DNA from: Pleodorina starrii
Lineage: Eukaryota > Chlorophyta > Chlorophyceae > Chlamydomonadales > Volvocaceae
NCBI GenBank assembly: GCA_030267565.1
Contig: BRXU01000001.1
Location: 620,001-684,000 of the forward strand
Reading direction: 5' to 3'
DNA: 64,000 bases
Shown here piece after piece: positions 21,961-32,744 of the stretch; position 1 is the first letter of the stretch, and each line of letters starts with the position of its first letter. The translations under genes were made by a program, and so were the position numbers. The notes beneath the pieces were generated by a model. It was not told the origin of the DNA, searched no databases, and was given only the letters and a program-made list of their open reading frames with translations.

Positions 21961-24355
21961 CCGCTGGGACGATGATGGTGATGGTGATGATGAGTTGATG
22001 ACCAACCCTAAATTGACCGTTACTAGGCTAACCGTTACCCGACCGGCACTGGCCGGTATGGAGCAGTAAAGAGCACCGGGCCAGCGGTTCTTTGGGGCTG
22101 CGGACGCAGACGGGGGCTCGGGACGGTACGCCAGTGCCAGCTGTGGTCCGTTCGCCATCATCGCATGTGTACCCACCGCTGCGGTTTTGTATTTATTACC
22201 AACGGATGGAGCTGGCGGGCCGTTCGGATGGGCTGGCGGGCCGTTCGGCGCGGGCCGCTGCTCGCGGCTGGATGTGTGTGGGTCGACACAGGGGTGAAGA
22301 TGGTGGGGTCGGACGGCGTCGTGGCTGTTGGATGCAGGAGTAGCATGGACAGGGTAATGAGCGTAGTTGTGTGTCCCCTTCCACCACAGGTGCCATGGAC
22401 CGTGTAGCGCGGGTAGTTCCCTCGGCAGTGAGCAGGCAGGCCCCTCGTGGCCGTGGCGGGCGCGGATAGAACTGCGGGGCGAGTGCGCGGGCCGGTCGCG
22501 CGGGCCGGGCAGGGGGTGCGGTTGTGCAAGTTACGTGCAGGAAGCAGGGCAGTGCGGTGCAGTTGCAGCTGGTGATTGGGGACACGACCTGTCGCCGGCT
22601 CTTGCTCTTTGCTGGCTGGTTTGTTGGTTGCTTGCTTGCTATGGCTGGGTTCAGCTTTCGCGGCCGTTGCGGAAAGTTTACGAACAGCGGAATAAAAATG
22701 CCCCAACCGGCTCATGTGGGTCCGGGCGGGGTACCTAAGTGGCGGACCTTGGGCACCGGCGTGGGTCGAGGCCACCGGCGAGTGCGTAAGCTGCGCGTGT
22801 TGTGTCGTGTCGTGTCGTGCCTTCCGGGATGATGATGAGGATGATGACGACAACAAAATGATTCTCCCGATGGTGGCGATCCTGGAGACTTTTGGTGGTA
22901 GTGGTGGTGGTGACGTACTGCTGATGGGGGTGCCTCCTTGCGCACTGTGTGTTGTGGTGAACCTTGGGACAGGAGGGTGCGGGTGCAGGTTTTTACTAAA
23001 AAGCGGCGGGCGGTAAGCACGTGGCAGTGGCGACACGCCAGGCAGTGGCGACACGCCATGCTGTGGCGTGCGGTTTGGGTGGAGTTGAAGGTTTGGAAGG
23101 AGGGAGAGATCCGGGGAGATCTGGGCTTGAAGCGGGATCTGTGGCTGGAGGACGCAAGAGCGAGGTGCTTCGCGTTCAGGGCACTTGCCGTTCGCGTGAG
23201 GCGACCCGTTACGTGGTGGACTGATACAGTAGATGTGTGCTCGGGGCTCGATGTGCTGGTTGCGCAGTTGCGCATCTCGTGATTTGCAGCAGTGGACCGC
23301 GGTGCTCAGCAGTTATTTATACATGGGGTGGCAGGCGAAGGTTCCGCTCTTGCCATTTGCGCCACCTCGGTACGTGCTCTCCTGCCAGTAGTCGGGGGGA
23401 GATTTTGGGACATGTGCGTCATTGACCTGACGTTCGTGTCATTGTTAAAAGCATGTGTGGCCTCGAGGATGCGATGTAAAGGTTGGAACTAAGAGGGGAC
23501 AGTGTACAGCTGATGAAGGCTGCGTTGGCGCAAGGGCGAGGAGATTCTCAATACACCTTTCGGAAGTAACCGTGCATTTCAACTCGTTTGATCCTTGGAC
23601 TTGAGGAGGTGGGGAGTTGTGTTGTCTGGGCAGGCGTTCGGCCCCGGGTTGCACACGTTCATGTTCAACTATGGTGTCGGATCCTCCATGTCCATCCACT
23701 GATTCGTACCGGTCAGCGGCCGTCCCCTCGACCGTCAAGAAAGTATCATAAACACGCGTTGCCATCATAGCACGCGGGACCAGAACGGCGTGAGGTACGT
23801 TCCATTCAAAACCCACCAAGGTTGTTCTTAACCTGGTGAAAACAACAGTCGTCAGCCGTTATGACCTCCTTGCTCAAAGTGCGCCTTCGGTTCATGCCAA
23901 GCTGTAATCCGTAGATCTTATTGTTCTGACTCTTGAATGGATGTTACAGGCTTCAGCATCTTATTGTTTTGGCCCTTGCTCTTGGGGCCGCAACTCCGAG
24001 ACCGTCACGGAAAAGGACACTGAAGCACTTTTCCCGACACAGTCCCGCCGCAATTACAGGAGGTACCAGAATATCGCTATGTCACTAGTGGCATAACGGA
24101 TTTTTACGGTTAAGGCACGCGTGAAGGATCCAGGCGGGGAGGATCCCGGCAAAGGGTCGGAGCGCCGTTTCCAGGAAAGGGTCGGGAGGCCGTAGGCCAG
24201 ATTCTGTTGCCAGTTTGGTAACTTACCAAAAACCTAGGTGATTATTTACTCGGGTATCCATATAACAATTTAAATAATTACCATAATTCAGCGTGTCGAA
24301 AACCCTCTGAGCAGCGCGCAAGACAATTACTTCGAGCGATAGCTGCTACTAGGAA
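21961..24355. other. 3'UTR and intergenic region; no gene seen
   Basis: The long minus-strand frame here is low-complexity His/Ser/Thr/Arg and I do not accept it. Two short tandem repeats occur: GGCGGGCCGTTCGG-type at 22216-22250 and GGCAGTGGCGACACGCCA-type at 23022-23060. TGTAA at 23475-23479 could be the poly(A) signal of the upstream gene, giving about 1.5 kb of 3'UTR. The last ~150 bp before 24356 are AT-rich (AACAATTTAAATAATTACC) and probably carry the G6PDH promoter. Confidence 0.5.
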
Positions 24356-26042
24356 ATGATGCATCAATTACGGGGCCTGTGCCAAGGGCGACTTGCGAAA
24401 GGGTCGGCCTCCGTGCCTGTTGTGAGGCATCAACATCATAGTGGGCTGCGTCACGCGCTTCAACCTTTGCCTCCGTCACATCGCGTATGCGAGGAATCCT
24501 CACGTCTCACAGCCCGGTCTTCCCTTACCGCTGGTAAGCTATTTCCCGTGCAGTCGACCCGTGCACCAGCCGATAGCGTCAATCGCACGAGCGAATCAGC
24601 ATGCTGAACTAGCATGCTGAACTTGCAGATCAACAAACAAGCGCCTCAACGAACGGAGCAGGAGTGTCCGCGTCTTCGCCGTCGATTTATTCTTTCGGAA
24701 ACCTAAATGTCGAGGAGGTCAGGCCACACGGTTGCTACGCTGCCTCGCAGGCATCCAAGTATTTAACACTCTTCCTGTATACAGGCGTATGACCTTGAGC
24801 GGAACGATTGGAATGCCACCTCACTCAGCGTGGTCGTTGTCGGCGCGTCCGGCGACCTCGCAAAGAAGAAGATTTTCCCAGCCCTTTTTGCCTTGTTCTA
24901 CGAGGGGCTCTTGCCACCGGTGCGTGGTTTGCGATGGGACGAAGGGAAAGAGGAGGAGCAAGGGAGGAGGGGGCGGGGGGAAAGCGACCGAACCGGCAAC
25001 GCACTCCTGAAGGAGACCGCTCAACCCACATAAGACACAACCCCTACTACCAAGCTACCATCCTTGCCCACTCCTGACCACACTCACGGTTGCGCACACA
25101 GGAGTTCCACGTGTTCGGCTTTGCACGAAGCAAATTGACGGATGCCGAGTTCCGGGACGTGATCGCGTCCACGCTCAGCTGCAGGATATCGGCCAGGTGC
25201 GCCCTCCCTCTTGTCTGACTGGCTCCACGGATCCTTTGCACGCGGTCAATTCGGGATTGGGGCGGCTAGCTACCTTAGGCGGTTCAGAGCGTGTTTGCCG
25301 GAAGCAGGGACAGCGCAGACCCGATACGAGGCGGGATGATGCCCTCTGGGGTTTGGTGAACCCAGAACGGTGGCAGGGAGGCAGGGTGGGTCACGCATTA
25401 CCTCGGAAGCCTGCGTTGGCGCGACCCTTTGTTTGGGCTCCCCCCCCTGGTGTGGATCCATGACGCCGATCGGTTTCGCGGATCCGTCGTACGGATTGGG
25501 CCGACAGTGGCAGTGGCTGGGTGCAATTTACCCAGCCACTGCTGGGTGCACGGCATGGAGCACTCGGGTCCTCCTTGGCTCAGCTGTCCTCGTTCCCATT
25601 TGGCGGCCCTGGCTGCTGCTGCTGCTGCTGCTGCTTCAGGGAAAAGTGCCAGGAGAAGCAGGAGGAGTTCCTGCGCCGCTGCTTCTACAGCCCGGTGCGC
25701 GGCTTTGGGTTGCGGGTCGGTGTGCAGGGGAGAGGGTAGGGTGGGGATTGCGACTGCTGTTGGAAGCTCAGGTGGGGGACTGCTGGCTGATGTGGGTCGG
25801 GATCGGATCGGGCCGGAAGTCAGGAGTGCGTCATGTACCGTATGGCATGTCGACGCGGCCAGCCGGGCGTGGAGGTACGAGGTAGGGGTCTCGCTCCGTA
25901 GTATTCAAACGGGGCCAGCGTGTGTGTGTGTGTGTATGTGAACGCGCACCCTCCGCGAGCCCTCCGTTTGCTCCTCGCTCGCCAGCCTGTCGGACATCAC
26001 GTGCGAAGAGACAGCCCCGAGGGCCCCGTGTTCCCTGGCCCA

Positions 26043-26080
<38 letters not shown>

Positions 26081-29000
26081 AAAGGCTGTGAACCGGAGCC
26101 CCGCGTCTAAACACATCGTGCGTGTACCGGTATTACACTTAGACGAGTAACGGATGATGACCTCGGTGGGCGCCAAACCCCACCTTGATGGTTCGGTGCG
26201 CCTGCCGCGCGTTTCGGTCGGGTCGCAGCCGAAGTCTGAGAGGGAAGCCCTAGCCACTAGCCCAATGGGATGGAGGCAGCGCACCGCCCCGCTGGGAGCT
26301 GGCCCACCAACCAACCACCAAGGCTGTGACGGCAGCCAGGGATGTGCTCCCGTCAGGCACCGTTGTGGAAGGCCGGTACCGGTGTGTCCCCGCCGTGCCG
26401 ATCCCTCACATGCGGCCTGACACTCTCGAATACCACTTGAGCTTTCCACCCTTCCTAATCCCTGGTGCCATGCCTCCCAAACCATCCCGACTCATCCTTA
26501 TATGATGGAGCATATCACTCCCTGACCCTCCAAACCCTCCCGAACACGCGGATTACTCCCCCCCTCCCTTCCCTCAGGGCAACTATGACAGCGCGGTTTC
26601 GTTTCAGGAGCTCAATCGGCGCATGGGGGAGGTGGAGGCAGCCAGCGGCAAGCAACGCGCCAACCGCATGTTCTTCCTGTCCATCCCGCCCAACGTCTTC
26701 ATCGCGGCGGCTGGAGGGGCGGCGGACCACTGCTCTACCAAGTGAGCCCACCCGGGGGGGCTGCGGCTACGTTGGCTCGGAGTGGCTTTGGGTTGGCTTG
26801 AGTTGGGTACTTGGGTTGGGTTGGGTTGGGACATCTTTGGTTTGGGTTTGGTTTGGTTTAGGACAGCCCCCTTGCCCTCCCCCTTGCCCTCCCCCTTCCC
26901 TGTAACGCCCCTGTCCCTCTCGCCCCCACCTTTCCCCCGCCCGCCCGTTCAGGACCGGGTGGACGCGCGTCATTGTGGAGAAGCCGTTTGGTCGGGACAG
27001 CGCCAGCAGCGCAGCCCTGGGTCGGGGTTTGGCGGCCCACCTGCGGGAGGATCAGATTTACCGCATCGACCACTACCTGGGGAAGGAGCTCATCGAGAAC
27101 CTCACGGTGGGGGAAGAGGGGAAGAGGGGAAAGAATGGGGGGTTATCCACGTATAGGCCGGAGCCCGTGAACGGTAACGTAACAAAAGAATTCCGGGGGG
27201 GGGGGAACGGGGAAGGTTGCGAGAGGCAGGGCTGGAGGGGGCGGTACAGGGGTTAATGAAGGTGAAACCGCAGCGATGGGACGGAGGCGATGGGTGGGGG
27301 TGGGAGGGTTGCCGAGGGGTTTTGAGCCGTCCATTCATCCATTCGCTGAGCGCCACGGGCCGCAACGCGCGCGTCTTGGCCCGAGGCAACAGCCAAGACC
27401 GCCAGTGCGGTTCGCAGCTTGGGCACCCACAAGCCCACGTCTCCGGCTGCCTCACACCGCTTTTCCCAATGCGCACCTGCTTTGCCGGCGGCTGCGGCGG
27501 AACCCACAACCCCACCCCCCTCGGAACCCGCAGGTTCTCCGGTTCAGCAACCTGGTGTTTGAGCCTCTATGGTCGCGGCAGTACATCCGGAATGTGCAGG
27601 TGGGGTGCGTGGGGGCGGGGGTTGTGGGTGGGAATGCGTCTGTGCGCGTGTGTATGGGCAGGGAAGGGGAAAACACACAACGGGGCTTCTGTCGCTGCGG
27701 TGGCGGGTCGAGGCAGCTCCGCTGCGGCTCCGCTGCGGCGGGGAGAGGGACAGCGGCAGAGCACTCCGTAGTGGGCCCCAGACAGCGGGGCGTTGCCCTC
27801 GATGGGCGGTAGGAGGGGATGATCAGTGCTGAGAGGGTACGAAAGCTGTCCGTGCTCCTTCTCGCAGGGTCTCAGCCATCCGTCCACTCGCATCGGACTG
27901 GGCTGCTGGGCTGGGCTGGGCTGGAATGATGTGCTTTGGCCCCTGCACGCTCCGGCCCCTTTCCCCTCCCCTTACCGTTCCCATGCTCCCAACATATGCG
28001 GCCTGCTTTGCCTGCCTGCGGTTGTGCCAATCTCCTTATCGTCTCCTCCTGCCTTGTCGAACGGATCGCAGATTGTCTTCAGCGAGGACTTTGGCACGGA
28101 GGGCCGCGGCGGTTACTTTGACCAGTACGGCATCATGCGTGACGTCATCCAGAACCACCTGCTGCAGATCCTGGCGCTGTTCGCCATGGAGCCGCCGGTG
28201 GGGCCTTATGGAGGGATGGGGGGGCCTTACGAGCGACACGAGGGGAGGGCTACATTGTTGGGCGGGGGGGGTTGCAATCTTACACGCCCCCCTGGAGTTG
28301 GAGGCGTGGGGTCGGGAGGGCGCGAAGCACCGCACCCCGTGTAGACCAGGGCCTAGGTACGACTGCCCACCGGTTTGTGGGGGGAGGGAAAGAGGGAAGA
28401 TGACTAGACGAGGTCTGTCCGTTTTGTGGTCAGCGACCCATGCCCCGCCCCGCCCCGCCCCTCTGGCCCCCTCCGCCTCTCTGCTCGCCTTCCCCCCTCC
28501 CCCACCCCTCAGGTGAGCCTGGCCGCTGAGGACATCCGCAACGAGAAGGTCAAAGTGCTCCGCTCCATGCGTGCCGTACAGCTGGACGACACGGTGCTGG
28601 GGCAGTACCGCTCGCGGCGGCACGGGGGGCGCACCCTGCCGGGATACCTGGACGACAAGACGGTGCCGCCGGTGCGTTTGGGGGGGGGGGTTGGGGCGTA
28701 GTGGGCGGGGGCAGTAAAGGCCAAACCGGAGGGAGCGGAGCAGAAGGATCAGAGCGGAGGGTGGGAGGGAGGCGGGGAGACGGGTCCCGATGAGGCGGGG
28801 CGGGGGAAGTGGGGAGGGGGGAAGCTGTCGGGATGTGCCAAGCCACAGGCCCGTGAGCCCACCCACTGACCCACATTGTCAACTCGCATCCCTTGGGACG
28901 TATACGCATGCATGGCTTGGGCTGGCAGGCCGTTGTGTTCGCCGTACTGGGTTGCAGGAAACAGTGCTGCCGTACACAACAGCGCATACGGTGTATTCAC

Positions 29001-31174
29001 CCTCGCACTTTGACCAGCAGCAGCAGCAGCAGGCTGGGTATACAGAGGCCGCATTTCGCTTGTTGTTACCAAGCTGCCGTTGCCTCCTCGCGCCCCACCC
29101 GGCCTTCAGTGCCGCCCTCGCGTCGCCGCGTCAATGCGCACGTTTTGCGCCAACACCCCACCCTCGCCCCCCTCCTCCCAACCCGTCGCCCTGCCCACCT
29201 CTTGTCCCCCACAGGGCAGCCTGACCCCCACCTTCGCCGCATGCGCCATGTTCATCAACAACGCGCGCTGGGACGGAGTGCCCTTCCTACTCAAGGCGGG
29301 CAAGGCGCTGCACACCCGGCGAGCGGAGATTCGCGTGCAGTTCAGGTGCGCGCGTGTGTGTGTGTGCGTGCGTGTGCGCGCGTGCATGTGCGCGCGTGCG
29401 CGTGCGTCGGTGTGTTAGTGTGTGCATGCAACTCAAGTGCGTGCGAGCGTGTGTCTGTGGGCGCCTGTACCGAACTAGAGGGTACGTCCCCACCCTCCGC
29501 GCAGCTGTGGCACTCCCTCACCGCCGGTTACCTACCGCCCCGCCCCGCCCCACCCCCCGTCCCACCTCGCCCCGCCCCGGCCCTTACCGCCTTTCCCCTG
29601 ACCGCCCTTGTCTGTGTGCAGGCACGTGCCCGGCAACCTGTACAAGCACAAGTTCGGTCCCGACCTGGACTCGGCGACCAACGAGCTGGTCATCCGCATT
29701 CAACCCAAGGAGGCCATCTACCTCAAGGTCAACAACAAGGTGGGTACAGAGGGGAGGGAAGGAGGGAGGGTACGGTAGGAGGGAGGGGGGCCTGGGGCAC
29801 CCACTCGTTCGCTTTTCCGTCTTGCGACTCGCGCTCTACCTCTCCCCATTGGTTTCCGCTCATCCCTGCTCATCCCCTCCTTTCTCCCCCCGGGTTGCGG
29901 CCTATCCGTGGATATCCCCCACCCCTTGCAGGTCCCCGGCCTGGGTCTGCGTCTCGACACGACCCGACTGGACCTGCAGTACCAGAGTGCATTCAACCAA
30001 AAGGAGCTGCCGGACGCCTACGAGCGACTGCTGCTGGACGTGGTCAACGGTGAGCGGGGGGGGGGGGCGGGGCGGGGCCAGGAGAGGGGGGGGGAGAGGT
30101 GCGGAGCGCGGCTAGGGGCGTTGCTAAAAGCACCAGGCGGGGATTGAGGCTGTTTTCTGCAGCGACGGTGTGTGTGTGTGTGCGAGGTGCCGCACTCGAA
30201 AGCCGCTGCGGAAGCCCCCCTCTGTTCACAAATGCTTCCTGCTTTCGTGTATTTTTACCGTTATGTTTATAGACCGTGGCTCCTGCCCCGAGGACCCAGC
30301 GCCTGCATATATCGGTATACCGCTTTCTGCCTCCTGCCTCCACATCAGGCGACAAGCGGCTGTTCATCCGCGCTGACGAGTTGGAGGCCGCCTGGGAGCT
30401 GTTCACGCCGCTGCTGCACGAGATCGAGAGCCGCAAGGTGGGAGGAAGACGGTGATGTTCTGATGAACCCGTCCCGCAGCTGGGGGGGAAGGGGGCCCTT
30501 TCGGTTTGTTGGTCAGCTCGGTCAGGCTCTCTGTGACTCAAGAAATGGGGGGGCGAGATGGACATTGACGGACCGAGGATGGGGAGCGGAGGCCATTGGG
30601 CAGCGAACCGCATCCGCGCCCTCTCTACATCCGCATGCGGTGTGGTACACACCACACGAGCACGGTACGGTATGATACGACATGCTGCCGTACCTCGTGC
30701 CGCTCGTGCCGCTTCGATGCGGCCGTTTGCTTGGTGTGTTGTGCACAGCCTTCGGACCCTTTCTGCTTGCTTCGTTTCCTTCCGAAACGCTTGCTGGTGG
30801 GGCTGTATTGGCTACCAAGGGGTGCCCCCGGGTGTCGCCGAGGCGGCGTTTTGGGAGGCGCTCCTGCCTCAACAACGCGGTTGCCCCCCACAGGGCGCTA
30901 CCAGGGCAGGTGCCACCCAACCCCCAATCACGATCTCAACTCGAAACAGAACCCCAACCCAACCTGGCCGTCCCTGGGCCCTCTCAGCGCCTCGTTGTTG
31001 GTCGTGTCTGCCTCCCGTAAGGGCTGCTGCTTACTGACACTGGTTTGCCATTGGCCGCAGATCGCTCCGGAGCTGTACCCGTACGGCAGCCGCGGGCCGG
31101 TGGGCGCGCATTACCTGGCCGCCAAGTACAATGTCCGGTGGGGCGACCTGGCCAACGACGAGCCCGACGAGTGA
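24356..31174 (+). CDS. G6PD: Glucose-6-phosphate 1-dehydrogenase, plastid type
   Basis: Oxidises glucose-6-phosphate with NADP+, the entry step of the oxidative pentose phosphate pathway. Fifteen exons give 596 residues: 24356-24533, 24629-24717, 24785-24919, 25102-25196, 25640-25694, 26578-26741, 26953-27106, 27534-27599, 28072-28197, 28513-28671, 29215-29345, 29622-29739, 29932-30049, 30349-30437, 31061-31174. All phases agree. Residues 1-60 are Arg/Ser/His-rich, like a chloroplast transit peptide. The NADP-binding motif [13 protein letters not shown] is at 106-118, the catalytic signature RIDHYLGKE at 276-284, and EKPFGRD at 248-254. Cys161 and Cys169 (CRISAREKC) match the spacing of the thioredoxin-controlled pair of plastid enzymes, so light inactivation is likely. 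The first two exons rest on splice logic and composition alone; from exon 3 on the identity is certain. Confidence 0.95.
25613..25633. repeat. (CTG)7 inside a splice acceptor region
   Basis: Seven CTG triplets run directly into CTTCAG, the acceptor of G6PDH exon 5, and so form much of its pyrimidine tract. Confidence 0.9.
26044..26077. repeat. (CA)n microsatellite in a G6PDH intron
   Basis: Seventeen AC dinucleotides in the intron between exons 5 and 6. A short (GT)n tract lies at 25919-25936 in the same intron, so the two could pair in the transcript. Confidence 0.9.
29348..29420. repeat. Alternating purine-pyrimidine tract in a G6PDH intron
   Basis: A long run of TG, CG and CA steps starts just inside the donor after exon 11. 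Such alternation favours left-handed DNA. It is not coding. Confidence 0.7.
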
Positions 31175-32217
31175 GCGAAGTGCTTGTGGCTCATTCGACT
31201 GGCTCTCAATGGGCTACATGCGGTAGCCTGCAGGCGAGAGCGGGCGGGCCTGGCTAGCCTGGCGTGGCGTAGTCTATGGGCCCAGGATCCTGTCGTCCTG
31301 ACGCCATCTAGGTGGCTGGGGCCTTCCACGCGGATGGTATTCGATAGCAATGAGAGGGGAGGATAGGAGGGGAGGGGTGCCAAGGGCTGTCAAGTGGCGC
31401 GCGTTCATGTGGCGCGTGGGGCAAGTTTTTCCGGGGGGAGGGCAGGATGCGTTCATCTGATGGCCGCTGAGGGTGAGCGGTGGGAGAGCCGTTGCGGGGA
31501 CTGCGATCAAGTGGGGATGGATGACGTAGTCGTCCAGCGCGTTTCCAGTATAGACAGGAAAGAGTAGTTAGCAACTTTTGGCGTGTTTTGTGGAAGACGC
31601 AAACGTTTGGCGTGATTGTGACGCGGTCGAGGGGCGGTGCAATCGGCTGCACTGGCCTTGAGCCTGAACCTTCGCCACGACATGGCAGTGGGGTCGAACT
31701 TTTTGAGTCGTACGGCTGCAGGAGGGGGGAACGAAGCACAGGAGGCGTCGCCCCCCGGTCACCCCAGATGGCGTTCCTTCCTGTTGGGCGGTTTGGGCCA
31801 ATTATTTTCCCTTGTTACCGAGGGGTATGTTCCGATAGTATTGGGCATTTATACCTTTCGTACTCTGGTGCAGCGGCGGAGCGGGCGGAAGGTTGGGCCC
31901 GGCTGGTACAGCGGCGAGATGGCCGTGGCACACAATATCGCACGGCCCTCTGGACCAGATTGGTCCAATGAAGTGTGTACCGGCAGTAAGCGCTCGTCAC
32001 GACTGGGCCAACCCTCGACGGCAAGGTGTGCTCGGGATATGCACGGCTATATAGGAGAGGCACATAGCCGCCTATGCACGTCGTCGCGCGGTTCCATCAA
32101 GTAAGGTGCGCACGCATGCTGGGACTTCGACACTAAATAAGGAACGGGCATGTGGACGGTTGGCTCGAATAAGGGTTTGTACCATTTTAACTAAACCTGT
32201 GAGGTACTCGCTTCACT

Positions 32218-32222
32218 TGTAA
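32218..32222 (+). terminator. Candidate polyadenylation signal of G6PDH
   Basis: TGTAA about 1.04 kb after the stop codon, in an AT-richer stretch where the transcript from the other strand also ends. Confidence 0.5.
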
Positions 32223-32304
32223 TGCATGTGCCTCTTGACCAACTTGTCATATTACTGATCCACCGACTGAGCGCCATGAGATAAAATTTTCCACTTCACT
32301 CGAG

Positions 32305-32309
32305 TTACA
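32305..32309 (-). terminator. Candidate polyadenylation signal of LSM14/DCP5
   Basis: Reads TGTAA on the minus strand, about 435 bp after the stop codon at 32745. Confidence 0.5.
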
Positions 32310-32744
32310 GACAGCATCTTCAGCGCATCTTCCGAGGGACTTCCCGACCCGAAGGGTGAATGAACCACCTGTCAGGGCATTTTTCACACTTCTTCAAGCC
32401 GCCGCACCTGCTGCAACATTATCCAATGCAGACGCTATCTTGTGGACGCCACCGCTCTGCGGGATAGTGTACAGCGATCTCAGCCCGCATTCATGCAAAA
32501 CACCACACGCACTTCGGCACTCCGTGCTTGCAGATGACGGCTCGAGGAAGAGGAACCGGCGAGTACCCCGCGCCTGCCTCTATTCCAGCCTTGTTCAGAA
32601 GCCGTGCCTCCGTGACAACCCGCGTCAAGCTCTGGGCCTAATCCGTTGCCCCCCGTGAGCATCCATAAAATGTCATATCCACGTTCATGATTAAAATCGC
32701 TTGCAAATGAAGGTCGGATCAACAGCCGCCCCTCGACGGCGCCT

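Larger units (their letters stand above)
31175..32744. other. Convergent 3' region of G6PDH and LSM14
   Basis: No gene seen. The two transcripts point at each other. TGTAA at 32218-32222 (+) and TTACA at 32305-32309 (TGTAA on the minus strand) are good candidate poly(A) signals, 82 bp apart. Confidence 0.6.

Noticed and set aside
22158..23054. 298-codon minus-strand frame
   Set aside because: Low-complexity His/Ser/Thr/Pro composition in a 3'UTR-like region; no homology recognised.
24732..24790. 8-nt exon GCATCCAA joining G6PDH exons 1 and 3
   Set aside because: It would leave a 26-nt intron. The alternative exon 24629-24717 closes phase with normal intron lengths and sensible composition.
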